Source: a virus
Direction: 5' to 3' (one strand)
Virus record (IMG/VR): IMGVR_UViG_3300025778_000010
Span: 44,357 to 108,356 of that record
DNA length: 64,000 nt
Numbering within the stretch: the first letter of the stretch is position 1; each line of letters begins with the position of its first letter. The notes under the pieces are model-generated. The model worked only from the letters and a program-made list of their open reading frames with translations. It was not told the DNA's origin and searched no databases. The translations under genes were made by a program, and so were the position numbers. Below, piece after piece: positions 29,417 to 36,617 of the stretch.

Positions 29417-30445
29417 TTACTTAGTAAGTAATGGCTGACGAAAACGCTTAGCCAAAACATTATACTTGGCAAAAAGTGCCTTGTATGACTTATTTACTGC
29501 AGCAATTGCTGCGGTGTTTGTAGCATTATCTGCAGCGTGTGCTGCCTTTTCAACTGTAAGTGCAGTTGTTGCTGCATCCGACGCAGACTTTGCTGATTCA
29601 ATCTGTGCATTAAGTGATGCAATTTGTGCATTCAAAAATGTAATCTGACCACTTAAATCTGATACTGAAAATGTTGCAATAGCAGACTTAACTGCTGTTG
29701 GTAGGCCAACAGATGTTGCTGCAATTGATGAATCAGTTGCAAGGACTGTAACTGTACCCGCTGCTACTGCAGAAAGTGTACCTGTTGCTGAACCAAGAAC
29801 TGTTACTGGTGTTACACCTGCTGCAGAAGTAACTGCAGAAGTTGTAAGAGTCTTTGTGATTGATGCATCAGAGAAAGTTGCACCAACAAGTGTTACAGAA
29901 ATGGCCTCAGACGCTACTGGATTACCAAATACGTCAGTTGCTAAAACTGAAATTGTAGGAGCAGTATTAACTGCTGCCGATGCTGGAACTGAAACTGCAA
30001 CGTTTGCTGCAACTCCTGCTGTTCCTTGAATATAGACAATTGTTGAATATGAACCGTTTGTAATGGTTACTGATCCAACAGTTGTGCTTGTTGTATAAGC
30101 ATATACTGTTACGGCAACACCTTGAGATGTTAGTGAAAGTGATGATACCCCAGATGCTGAATTTACTGGAGCATTTGTTGTGTTAAGTGCTGAAACAAGC
30201 TTAACGCCTGAAGCAACATATGTTACAACAGTACCTGTATCTGCTGTAGAAGCAAGTGCTACTGTATTTGACGAATCAATTACATTTGATACTGGAACTG
30301 CTACTGTCTTTGGTGCTGCAGAAGTTGTTACGTTTGTTACTCCTGCTACTGTTACCGCAAGCGGTGTAGCGTGAGCAACGGTTGATACGCCTACGATTGC
30401 AAGGGCTGCAGCAGTTGCAATAGCGATCTTCTTTGTTACCTTCAT
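29417..30445 (-). CDS. secreted Ig-like adhesin protein with coiled-coil end
   Basis: 342 residues. Signal peptide MKVTKKIAIATAAALAIVGV, cleavage near residue 26. Four to five Ig-like (bacterial Big/invasin type) segments rich in Ala/Thr/Val follow, such as TVTVLATDSSIAATSVG. Residues 265-325 form a coiled coil (ISFLNAQIASLNAQI pattern) and the end KYNVLAKRFRQPLLTK is basic. Exported, cell-surface or virion-decoration protein. Composition is close to those of low-GC actinobacterial surface proteins, consistent with transfer from a host. Confidence 0.8.
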   Translation of the reverse strand: MKVTKKIAIATAAALAIVGVSTVAHATPLAVTVAGVTNVTTSAAPKTVAVPVSNVIDSSNTVALASTADTGTVVTYVASGVKLVSALNTTNAPVNSASGVSSLSLTSQGVAVTVYAYTTSTTVGSVTITNGSYSTIVYIQGTAGVAANVAVSVPASAAVNTAPTISVLATDVFGNPVASEAISVTLVGATFSDASITKTLTTSAVTSAAGVTPVTVLGSATGTLSAVAAGTVTVLATDSSIAATSVGLPTAVKSAIATFSVSDLSGQITFLNAQIASLNAQIESAKSASDAATTALTVEKAAHAADNATNTAAIAAVNKSYKALFAKYNVLAKRFRQPLLTK

Positions 30446-30478
30446 GTTTTTCCTATCTATTTAGTATCCCTGTACAGG

Positions 30479-30522
30479 ATAATGGTTGATTATACAACCA
30501 ATTCTATTTGTCAATTGGAGTG
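30479..30522 (-). promoter_or_regulatory. promoter with palindrome over the -10
   Basis: Minus TTGACA is at 30510-30515. GGTTG-TATAAT-CAACC (30484-30499) is a perfect palindrome around the -10, with a short 14-nt spacer. Suggests repressor control of the adhesin gene. Confidence 0.5.
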
Positions 30523-30677
30523 GGTGCTGTTAATAAAGTGCCACACTCTGAGCACTGTGCACTTAGCTTATAGAATACCAGCTCGTAAGTATCCTTGTCA
30601 AATTTTGCAGTAATATTAAATAAATCTGAAGAACATTCTGGACATTCTGCAGTTGGTATTCCTCTAACATCTAGCAT
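30504..30677 (-). CDS. zinc-ribbon protein
   Basis: 57 residues: CPEC near residue 12, CSEC near 42; end overlaps the promoter of the adhesin gene. Coupled to the upstream Ntn hydrolase by TAATG. Confidence 0.6.
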   Translation of the reverse strand: MLDVRGIPTAECPECSSDLFNITAKFDKDTYELVFYKLSAQCSECGTLLTAPTPIDK

Positions 30678-31219
30678 TATTTTTTAACTTGTTTCTGTTG
30701 TTTAACAATCTGAAAAGGTCCAGACGTATAAATATCATTGTTAGCAGCAATTTCTAGAGCTTTTTCTACACTTGCTCCAGCGTACAACGCACCAATAGCG
30801 ATTTGTGAACCTGATCCTACACCATAAATGCCGTCGCTATTCAGCAAAACACTAAAATCATTTCCTATATCAAATATCTCTCCGTCAAATGCAAAGAGCA
30901 TATTAAACCCTGAATCTTTTTCTTCTTTATCTTCTTTCCACCCGTACTCTTCTAAGCATTCTTTCATGGCTGGAATAAATTTAACAACCATAAAACGATA
31001 AAGATTTTCTCTTTCCTTTACGGTAGGAACTGGTGGTACAAAAACATGTTGCAATATATCACAAGGTTGTGAGTCACCGCTACCAGCAATCATCCAACCA
31101 TTATTTTTGGTAATCTTCTGCATGCTGGCATGCATATTTGGACGGGCACCATCGGTAACTTGAGAGTCAGCTCCCATTGTGACATTACCATTTTTACATA
31201 CTGCAACAATAGTTGTCAT
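30677..31219 (-). CDS. HslV/proteasome-like Ntn-hydrolase
   Basis: 180 residues. After Met1, Thr2-Thr3 then IVAVCKNGNVTMGADSQVTDG matches the start of HslV/beta-type proteasome subunits (TTIVAVxxxGxxxxGADSQVT). Here the N-terminal Thr is the nucleophile once Met is removed, with GADSQ, KI (Lys near residue 36) and GSGD loops. Later VGSGSQIAIGALYAG corresponds to the G-S-G motif. Probably forms a self-compartmentalising peptidase. No HslU is encoded near it, so it may use host ATPase or act alone. Confidence 0.8.
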   Translation of the reverse strand: MTTIVAVCKNGNVTMGADSQVTDGARPNMHASMQKITKNNGWMIAGSGDSQPCDILQHVFVPPVPTVKERENLYRFMVVKFIPAMKECLEEYGWKEDKEEKDSGFNMLFAFDGEIFDIGNDFSVLLNSDGIYGVGSGSQIAIGALYAGASVEKALEIAANNDIYTSGPFQIVKQQKQVKK

Positions 31220-31512
31220 TTACCTAGCTCCTCCAAAATTGCTTCAGCAGTACGTGATTCAATACGATCAACAATCTCTCCTCGCTTCATTGTAAAAATT
31301 TGAGGAATACTCTTGATTCCATAATATTCTACAGTAGATGAGTCAATTTTGTCAACATCTACCAAATAATAATTAGTTTCAGCATCAATTACGGATACTT
31401 TGCCGTAATGTGGTTTTAACTGTTTGCAGGGATTACACCAGTCTGCTGTAAAATAAACTACACATTCATCTTCAGCAATAAATTCGTTTACATCATTTGT
31501 AATTTTAAGCAA
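31216..31512 (-). CDS. thioredoxin
   Basis: 98 residues, WCNPC at 25-29 (variant of WCGPC), TADW before it, SIPQIF (cis-Pro) near residue 69. Reduces disulphides, and is the natural electron donor for the class II ribonucleotide reductase at 5062. Confidence 0.92.
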   Translation of the reverse strand: MLKITNDVNEFIAEDECVVYFTADWCNPCKQLKPHYGKVSVIDAETNYYLVDVDKIDSSTVEYYGIKSIPQIFTMKRGEIVDRIESRTAEAILEELGK

Positions 31513-31735
31513 TTAATTCCTCCGCTGAAATTGTTTTACCAACATAACGATGCTTAAGTATATAATCTCTTACAGACTCAGGACCATTTTGTCTTCCGCC
31601 AAGGATAATAACCCATCGTGGCTCAAATTTTTGATCAATACAGACCTGACACATATAGAGCATTACTCCATTAATTATATCGGATTTTTGTGGATGTAGC
31701 TCATTTTTTGATTTTCCACAGCTAAAGCACAGCAT
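31505..31735 (-). CDS. zinc-ribbon protein
   Basis: 76 residues: CFSC near residue 3 and CQVC near residue 29. Overlaps thioredoxin and the next gene. Central DIINGVMLYMC. Confidence 0.65.
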   Translation of the reverse strand: MLCFSCGKSKNELHPQKSDIINGVMLYMCQVCIDQKFEPRWVIILGGRQNGPESVRDYILKHRYVGKTISAEELIA

Positions 31736-31959
31736 TATAGACCTTCCGTCTCATCAATATAACCTATTCCTATTTCATCTACTATATTAAACTCATCATT
31801 TGGCACTTCTACCAAATATTGAACACCGCCTTCAAAATATTCAATTAAAGATACCCAAGCACCATGTCTTTTTACAGTTCCATAGACATCTTCGTATGGA
31901 AGATATACGTAGGTGATTGAATCTTCAGCGTTGTCCCCGTCTTGCCCTTGCTTGCTCAT
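31735..31959 (-). CDS. acidic beta protein
   Basis: 74 residues, acidic start (MSKQGQDGDNAEDSI), short barrel-like core VYGTVKRHGAWVSLI. Overlaps the next upstream gene by 35 nt. Confidence 0.55.
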   Translation of the reverse strand: MSKQGQDGDNAEDSITYVYLPYEDVYGTVKRHGAWVSLIEYFEGGVQYLVEVPNDEFNIVDEIGIGYIDETEGL

Positions 31960-32203
31960 CAGTGTATTTCATCCCTTCTATTTCGCATGGAGTCCCAAAT
32001 GCTTGAATTAATTCACGAACATGAAGTAAGTATTCCATGATCTGCATTCTTTGACTTTCGTTGTATTCCATAACATTACTTTCATAAACAGTTAAAGCAA
32101 GGTAGTTTGGTCTTGCTCTGACATCTAATATAAGATTTTTAACAGGACATTTAATTGCCCTAATCCTTTTAGCCATTTCAACTGTGTAAGATATTTTTGC
32201 CAT
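31925..32203 (-). CDS. hypothetical protein
   Basis: 92 residues: basic N-terminus (MAKISYTVEMAKRIRAIKCP), helix-rich end. Overlaps WhiB gene by 26 nt. Confidence 0.6.
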   Translation of the reverse strand: MAKISYTVEMAKRIRAIKCPVKNLILDVRARPNYLALTVYESNVMEYNESQRMQIMEYLLHVRELIQAFGTPCEIEGMKYTDEQARARRGQR

Positions 32204-32504
32204 GAATTTTCTTTAACTGACTCCATATTTCTGGGTCTTTGTGTGAGTTATTTTGTTTATCTATACGACCTAAGTCCATAAAAATACCGCCTCGTACACC
32301 AAACTCTTTATTTGCTACACCTTCTTTATGACATTGTTTAATTACTGGACAATGTAAACAAACTTGATCAATTTGTTTGGCAAGCTCTTTATCTGATTCA
32401 TAATCATCATAAAACCAATTAATTGACATATTTGTGCATGCTGCAAGGTGATACCATTTGATATCAACTTCATCAATTCCTAAATGACTAAATAAACCTG
32501 GCAT
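32178..32504 (-). CDS. WhiB-like Fe-S regulator
   Basis: 108 residues from ATG 32504 (GGTTAGCGATAAG upstream; a GTG at 32531 adds 9 residues). WhiB core: CTN, then CLHCPVIKQC, with CxxC-x5-C and the preceding Cys making four cysteines for a [4Fe-4S] cluster, and GVRGGIFM, the tryptophan/Gly turn equivalent. The family is restricted to Actinobacteria and their phages. Phage WhiB proteins can modulate host WhiB-dependent transcription or superinfection exclusion. Confidence 0.9.
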   Translation of the reverse strand: MPGLFSHLGIDEVDIKWYHLAACTNMSINWFYDDYESDKELAKQIDQVCLHCPVIKQCHKEGVANKEFGVRGGIFMDLGRIDKQNNSHKDPEIWSQLKKIHGKNILHS

Positions 32505-32718
32505 ACTTATCGCTAACCTTCCAAGTACCACGGTTAGTCATTTTATAATAAGTTGCGTATCCCCACTTACCTTTTCTAAACAAACCATTTGTTGCCATGT
32601 AACCATCAGGGTTTTGATTCCACTTTACTAAAGTATAACCGTCCCAAAAAAAATTGTTTTTAATATTTTTTTCTACAAAAGCATGTGCTTCTTCGTAGTT
32701 TAATTCAAAAGATGGCAT
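32488..32718 (-). CDS. small hypothetical protein
   Basis: 76 residues, aromatic rich (FFWDGYTLVKWNQNPDG), beta sheet. Overlaps WhiB start by 17 nt. Confidence 0.6.
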   Translation of the reverse strand: MPSFELNYEEAHAFVEKNIKNNFFWDGYTLVKWNQNPDGYMATNGLFRKGKWGYATYYKMTNRGTWKVSDKYARFI

Positions 32719-33026
32719 TAGTTGTTTTCCTTTACAACTCCAAGGAGATTTCTCCAGTTAATAAATTGATATTTTTCGCTATCATCATCTTCAACTTCTG
32801 TTGCATGATTATGAGAATAAATTACAGTGTCGCCTGGCTGTAAAGGGATATCATAATGATTGCCTGCATTATCATTATCCCCTGGACCTACTTTAACAAC
32901 TACGCCACGAGACAAATTTGATTCAGCTACAGTTGCAGCAATAACCAAACCTGATTTTGTTGTTCTATCTTCTTGTTTGTTTTCTTTGACAAGTACGAGA
33001 CTACCTAGCGGTTGAATCTGTGTCAT
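32718..33026 (-). CDS. GroES-like co-chaperonin
   Basis: 102 residues. QPLGSLVLVKENKQEDRTTKSGLVIA and GVVVKVGPG, DIPLQPGDTVIYS follow the GroES beta-barrel: the mobile loop (EDRTTKSGLVIA) and a base forming the heptamer. Likely replaces or modulates host GroES during capsid folding. Own strong promoter. Confidence 0.85.
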   Translation of the reverse strand: MTQIQPLGSLVLVKENKQEDRTTKSGLVIAATVAESNLSRGVVVKVGPGDNDNAGNHYDIPLQPGDTVIYSHNHATEVEDDDSEKYQFINWRNLLGVVKENN

Positions 33027-33058
33027 ATTTTTCCTTTGTTAGTAGGGACCTTATATTT

Positions 33059-33088
33059 ATTGTATCATTTATAAAGATGGTTTGTCAA
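33059..33088 (-). promoter_or_regulatory. promoter of the GroES-WhiB-HslV unit
   Basis: TTGACA (33083-33088 read on minus), 18-nt spacer, TGA-TACAAT (33059-33064). Confidence 0.85.
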
Positions 33089-33090
33089 GC

Positions 33091-33459
33091 CTATTCTTTA
33101 ATAAATCTATAGGGAATTGCATATTCTTTTAAAAATTTTTCACACGTGTAAGTTCTTTCTGATGTTCCAAAAAGCAATACAAAATCAGCACCTTTTTCAA
33201 TTAATGTTAAATCATTTAAAGATGATTTAAGTTTAACTAATTCTTCTTTAATTGAATAACCTTTTTGACGCATGTATTTTTCTACTTTACCGATATACTC
33301 AGTAACCATGTTATCAGCACCTTGATGCCCGCCATGAACAAAAACGTGGGACTTATCATCTGGATAAAAATGTTTACGATCATCAAGCAATACTGTTATT
33401 TGACGCATTAGCTCGTTATAATCTGTATAGTTTTTACTACCAAATACTATTACTTTCAT
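33091..33459 (-). CDS. DUF2493 / SLOG-like protein
   Basis: 122 residues: KVIVFGSKNYTDY at the N-terminus, VHGGHQGADNMVTEYIG in the middle, and ADFVLLFGTSE near the end, the Rossmann-like SLOG/DUF2493 pattern with GGxxGAD loop. Nucleotide-sensing or -processing family in phages and conflict systems. Confidence 0.8.
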   Translation of the reverse strand: MKVIVFGSKNYTDYNELMRQITVLLDDRKHFYPDDKSHVFVHGGHQGADNMVTEYIGKVEKYMRQKGYSIKEELVKLKSSLNDLTLIEKGADFVLLFGTSERTYTCEKFLKEYAIPYRFIKE

Positions 33460-33480
33460 AATCTACCTTTCTGAAACACA

Positions 33481-33502
33481 CAAGGACGGTTTCCCGTCCT
33501 TG
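33481..33502 (-). terminator. terminator after the DUF6582-like gene
   Basis: CAAGGACGG/CCGTCCTTG, 9-bp stem with 4-nt loop, then TGTGTTTC on minus. Confidence 0.7.
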
Positions 33503-33527
33503 TTTGAATATATACGTATATATTAGT

Positions 33528-34358
33528 TTACTTTGTAAATGGGCTAAATGCTCCACCCCAAAGTGATTTCTTCATTTCAGCCTTCTCATCTGCAGCAGTT
33601 TCCTTGGAATCTTCTTCCTTAGACTCTACTTCATCTGCAGCCTTTGTTACAGCTTGATCATCAGCATTATCTTCTGTGACCTCATCTGCTGATGCAGCCT
33701 TTTCGACCTTATCATCTTCTTCTGAAGCGTCAGCTTTGTCCATGTTGCACATATGAACTGCAGGCTTACCGCAATCTGGGCACATATCAGCCTTGTAGAC
33801 TCCTGCTCCGCCTGTTGAAACATCTGGGTTGATGTGTTCAGCTGCTGATGGGGTTACATCGCCTTCTGGACGTGTTTCTTGTGCAATTGTTGTAACTGCA
33901 TCTGGACGTGTTGCATTAGGAAGATCCTTTTGTACAGCGATATCGCCTTGTGGATCTGGTTCTGTTGTATTTGACACTATATTACCTCCTGTCCCATTAG
34001 TAGGGGTGTTTGTATTAAAATTCCCTCTAACATAATTTTCGACAGATCTTTCATCTGCCTCTTGATTTGCTGAAGATGATGTTCCAATTGCTTTTTCAAT
34101 AGCATCTTTAACATCATCAATAAACTTGGTTACCTTCCAATCTTTTGGAAGTAACTTTGCTGCATTTAATGCTTTAGCCCTGGCAATGATATGCTTTTTA
34201 GCTTCAGCATAATTTGATGCACGACCTATAGACTGGATAGCATTATGAAGATCGGTAGTATTTTCGATTGGAAAAGAACCGTCTGGAAGTGCATGACCTT
34301 TGTCTGCCAATTCCTTACGCTTCTTATCAGAGAATTCTCTTTTTTCTACTAATTCCAT
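33528..34358 (-). CDS. head-associated protein, DUF6582-like N-terminus
   Basis: 276 residues from ATG 34358, which overlaps the upstream stop region. Residues 8-65 match the DUF6582 pattern: KKRKELADKGHALPDGSFPI, then NAIQSIGRASNYAEAKKHI. The middle is disordered, with CPDCGKPAVHMC (zinc). The C-terminal third is very acidic/Lys-rich, and ends KKSLWGGAFSPF. Such domains occur in capsid maturation regions. The final motif resembles SFSFWSGSFAPV in the 36602 product. Confidence 0.7.
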   Translation of the reverse strand: MELVEKREFSDKKRKELADKGHALPDGSFPIENTTDLHNAIQSIGRASNYAEAKKHIIARAKALNAAKLLPKDWKVTKFIDDVKDAIEKAIGTSSSANQEADERSVENYVRGNFNTNTPTNGTGGNIVSNTTEPDPQGDIAVQKDLPNATRPDAVTTIAQETRPEGDVTPSAAEHINPDVSTGGAGVYKADMCPDCGKPAVHMCNMDKADASEEDDKVEKAASADEVTEDNADDQAVTKAADEVESKEEDSKETAADEKAEMKKSLWGGAFSPFTK

Positions 34359-34359
34359 T

Positions 34360-34596
34360 TTACTTTGATCCCGCCTCTGTTGTGGTGATGTTTCCTCCAG
34401 CATACTGTGGAGTGGTCATTGAAACATCACTTCCCTTAAAAGGAGATGCTACGCTCATAGAGCCAGGGTTATTAACTCCGAGATCTGTTTTTGCATCTGA
34501 ACGAAGGCCTGCCTCTGGACCTGCCTGCTCTGTAACTGGTGTTGCTGCAGCAGGTTGCTGCACTCCACCTTCCTTACCTTGTTGATTGTTATCCAT
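34360..34596 (-). CDS. disordered structural-region protein
   Basis: 78 residues (MDNNQQGKEGGVQQPAAATP), Pro/Gly/Asn-rich, disordered. Start AAGGTGGTG. Possibly a scaffold- or decoration-related factor because of its position. Confidence 0.55.
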   Translation of the reverse strand: MDNNQQGKEGGVQQPAAATPVTEQAGPEAGLRSDAKTDLGVNNPGSMSVASPFKGSDVSMTTPQYAGGNITTTEAGSK

Positions 34597-34618
34597 ATTT
34601 AAATCACCACCTTATAGG

Positions 34619-34945
34619 TTAATTGTCTGGAATTTCTTCTTCATCAAAAGAAAATCCTTGTCTAATTAATTCCTCTTTAGCTTTTTCTGTTAAGCTAAAT
34701 TGGGCATTTAGATTTTCATCATAAGATACTTCTAGTAAATCTCTTTGATATAAATCAATTAATGTTTGATCCATATCATCCATCATTACTTGGTGTAGTT
34801 CTGGCATAACTTCTTCCAAAACATCCATGTCAAACTTATAAAATGGCTCACCGTCTTCATCAATTCCGTCAATTTCTGCAGCACCTTCTGAAACAAGGTA
34901 CTCCATAATCTCTACGTGATCTTCATCAGATGGATCGTATTCCAT
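34619..34945 (-). CDS. acidic protein
   Basis: 108 residues from ATG 34945 (GAGGAAG upstream). Extremely acidic (net charge strongly negative, e.g. MMDDMDQTLIDLY), helical. May mimic DNA or be a head-completion helper; unrecognised. Confidence 0.65.
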   Translation of the reverse strand: MEYDPSDEDHVEIMEYLVSEGAAEIDGIDEDGEPFYKFDMDVLEEVMPELHQVMMDDMDQTLIDLYQRDLLEVSYDENLNAQFSLTEKAKEELIRQGFSFDEEEIPDN

Positions 34946-34995
34946 TTTCACTTCCTCATAACCTATTATACCTTATTTATTATTTATTACTTACG

Positions 34996-35068
34996 TGCCC
35001 TTGGCAGGAATCGAACCTGCGACGCAGACCTTAGAAGAGTCTCGCTCTATCCCCTGAGCTACAAAGGC
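34996..35068 (-). tRNA. tRNA-Arg (TCT)
   Basis: 73 nt. Acceptor GCCTTTG/CAAGGGC, anticodon loop CTTCTAA (anticodon TCT), T-arm GCAGG-TTCGATT-CCTGC. Reads AGA/AGG, common in AT-rich genes. Confidence 0.95.
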
Positions 35069-35069
35069 G

Positions 35070-35142
35070 TACCCCAAGACAGATTCGAACTGTCGCTGTA
35101 TGGATTTTAAGTCCACTATCTCTACCGCTGGATTACTGGGGC
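35070..35142 (-). tRNA. tRNA-Leu (TAA), unusually short variable arm
   Basis: 73 nt: acceptor GCCCCAG with TTGGGGT (two wobble pairs), D-arm with weak pairs, anticodon stem GTGGA/TCCAT, loop CTTAAAA with TAA, 5-nt variable loop, T-arm GACAG-TTCGAAT-CTGTC. Leu tRNAs normally have a long variable arm; this one does not. Confidence 0.8.
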
Positions 35143-35148
35143 AAATAG

Positions 35149-35174
35149 AAAAGGACCTATTTCTAGATCCTTTT
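35149..35174 (-). terminator. hairpin after dps
   Basis: AAAAGGA/TCCTTTT, followed on minus by CTATTT. Between the ferritin-like gene and tRNA-Leu; weak terminator. Confidence 0.5.
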
Positions 35175-35216
35175 GTAACATTTTTACGAAAGAAAAGAGA
35201 TGAAAGACCTTTGTAG

Positions 35217-35678
35217 TTACATTATAGTAGGCTTTAAAGTGCTTGTCAACTGCCATTGCCAGAATTTGTGTGCTTCTTGTCTTCCTGCAATAAAATTACA
35301 AATACCTTGCTCATCTAATTCATTTGCTACATCATATGTATGTTTAAGTTGGTCCATAACAATAATGTTTGTGTTAACTAATTCTTGAAGCATTTCACGA
35401 GCATTAAGATCAATTGAATCATTAATTTCTAATTCAGGGCTTAATTCTGTCCATGACTTTAATCCAAATGGAGCTTTTGCACCCAGCTTACGAATATTTT
35501 CTGCAATAGGATCAATTGACTCATATAAATCTTCATAAATCTTTAAGAAAAACTTATGATATTGTGGAAAGTTTGATCCTTCTACATTCCAATGATAACC
35601 GTGGGCTTGCACATAATGCTTAACCACCATTGATTTTAAAATTTTTAGTTCTTTAATTAAATCTTCATTAGTTGCCAT
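35217..35678 (-). CDS. dps: Dps / ferritin-like DNA-protection protein
   Basis: 153 residues from ATG 35678 (AAAGGATGG upstream). The four-helix core is evident: HGYHWNVEGSNFPQYHKFF (His and Trp ligands), then YEDLYESIDPIAENIRKLG (Asp, Glu ligands). The C-terminal helix is GRQEAHKFWQWQLTS. It oxidises Fe(II) and protects DNA against oxidative damage during infection. Overlaps the upstream gene by 11 nt. Confidence 0.9.
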   Translation of the reverse strand: MATNEDLIKELKILKSMVVKHYVQAHGYHWNVEGSNFPQYHKFFLKIYEDLYESIDPIAENIRKLGAKAPFGLKSWTELSPELEINDSIDLNAREMLQELVNTNIIVMDQLKHTYDVANELDEQGICNFIAGRQEAHKFWQWQLTSTLKPTIM

Positions 35679-35964
35679 GATTTCCATCCTTTTTATGTAA
35701 TTCTGCTACCATATCCAACAAAATATCAGCGTCTGGTTTTTCTTTGTCATTATCTGTATACAAAGCTTTCAAAGTCTTTTCATCTTCTTTTCTTTGTGAT
35801 CCCTCGCCCATCATAATAAGCAACATTGCAACTGGAATAAATAATCCAATTGGAAAACTTGCCCACATGTGCGATACATTAAGAATTATTGCTGACATAT
35901 ATCCAGACATTCTGGCTGGGTACTTGTCTACATAAAAAGATATATGGTTAATGACTTTTTTCAT
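35668..35964 (-). CDS. membrane protein of the stress group
   Basis: 98 residues: one or two membrane helices in residues 17-52 (SAIILNVSHMWASFPIGLFI, AMLLIMMGEG), then an acidic tail. Coupled to dps. Confidence 0.6.
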   Translation of the reverse strand: MKKVINHISFYVDKYPARMSGYMSAIILNVSHMWASFPIGLFIPVAMLLIMMGEGSQRKEDEKTLKALYTDNDKEKPDADILLDMVAELHKKDGNHGN

Positions 35965-36000
35965 ATATCTAATTATACATTAATATGAGCAGTTTTGAAA

Positions 36001-36055
36001 AGGACATGCTCAGGTCCTTACCCTGCGACTCCCCGATGAAAGGGTGCAGTGATTA
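36001..36055 (-). terminator. terminator and hairpin after hsp20
   Basis: Read on minus: AGGAC-CTGAGCAT-GTCCT (36001-36017) followed by TTTTC ends the chaperone unit. Just upstream an AGGGT/ACCCT pairing (36018-36045) forms a second, overlapping fold. Confidence 0.6.
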
Positions 36056-36066
36056 TTATTATATCA

Positions 36067-36525
36067 TTACTTAATTCGGATTGTTTTTGGTTTTGCTTCC
36101 TCTGGAACTTCCCGTTCAATCTTGACGGTTAAAATTCCATTTTCAAGTGAAGCAGATTTAACAATCATATACTCACCAAGAGTGAAGGTCTGTGTAAACT
36201 TGCGACCAGCGATTCCTCTGTAAAAGAATTCTGATTTGTCTTCATTTTCACGATCACTTTTGATAATTAATGTATCTTTATCTACAGTAATATCAAGATC
36301 TTCACGATCATATCCTGCAACAGCTAATTCAACAACATAAGTATCATCATCAATCTTCTTAACATTATATGGTGGAAATGAAGATGATGTTGTTTTATTT
36401 GTTGTCCAACGATGGAATTGATCACCAAATCCTAAGAAAAACGGATCATTAAATACCGTTTCTAATGTTGCAAATGGATTTTGAGTGTAGAGATAATTGC
36501 TATTTTGTGTTCTTAGATGTGTCAT
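36067..36525 (-). CDS. small heat-shock protein (Hsp20)
   Basis: 152 residues, full length. Alpha-crystallin domain: PPYNVKKIDDDTYVVELAVAGYDREDLDI, DTLIIKSDREN, ASLENGILTVKIEREVPEEAKPK. Family members hold misfolded proteins. T4-like phages of cyanobacteria and others carry hsp20 in late operons for virion assembly. Its promoter TGATATAAT lies 64 nt upstream. Confidence 0.92.
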   Translation of the reverse strand: MTHLRTQNSNYLYTQNPFATLETVFNDPFFLGFGDQFHRWTTNKTTSSSFPPYNVKKIDDDTYVVELAVAGYDREDLDITVDKDTLIIKSDRENEDKSEFFYRGIAGRKFTQTFTLGEYMIVKSASLENGILTVKIEREVPEEAKPKTIRIK

Positions 36526-36588
36526 TATTACTTGCTCCTTTTCAGCGAGTTAGTTAGATTTTTGAACCCCCAAAGGCAGTTCATATAT

Positions 36589-36617
36589 ATTATATCAGAT
36601 TTTATGAATTAGATCTA
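36589..36617 (-). promoter_or_regulatory. promoter of hsp20
   Basis: TAGATC, 17-nt spacer, TGA-TATAAT (36589-36594 read on minus), just after the 36602 gene's stop region. -35 like the early TAGATA form. Confidence 0.6.

Noticed and set aside
36018-36055. Additional tRNA near 36.0 kb
   Set aside because: Contains a GC-rich stem pattern but no acceptor/T-arm; folds as two overlapping hairpins with a terminator.
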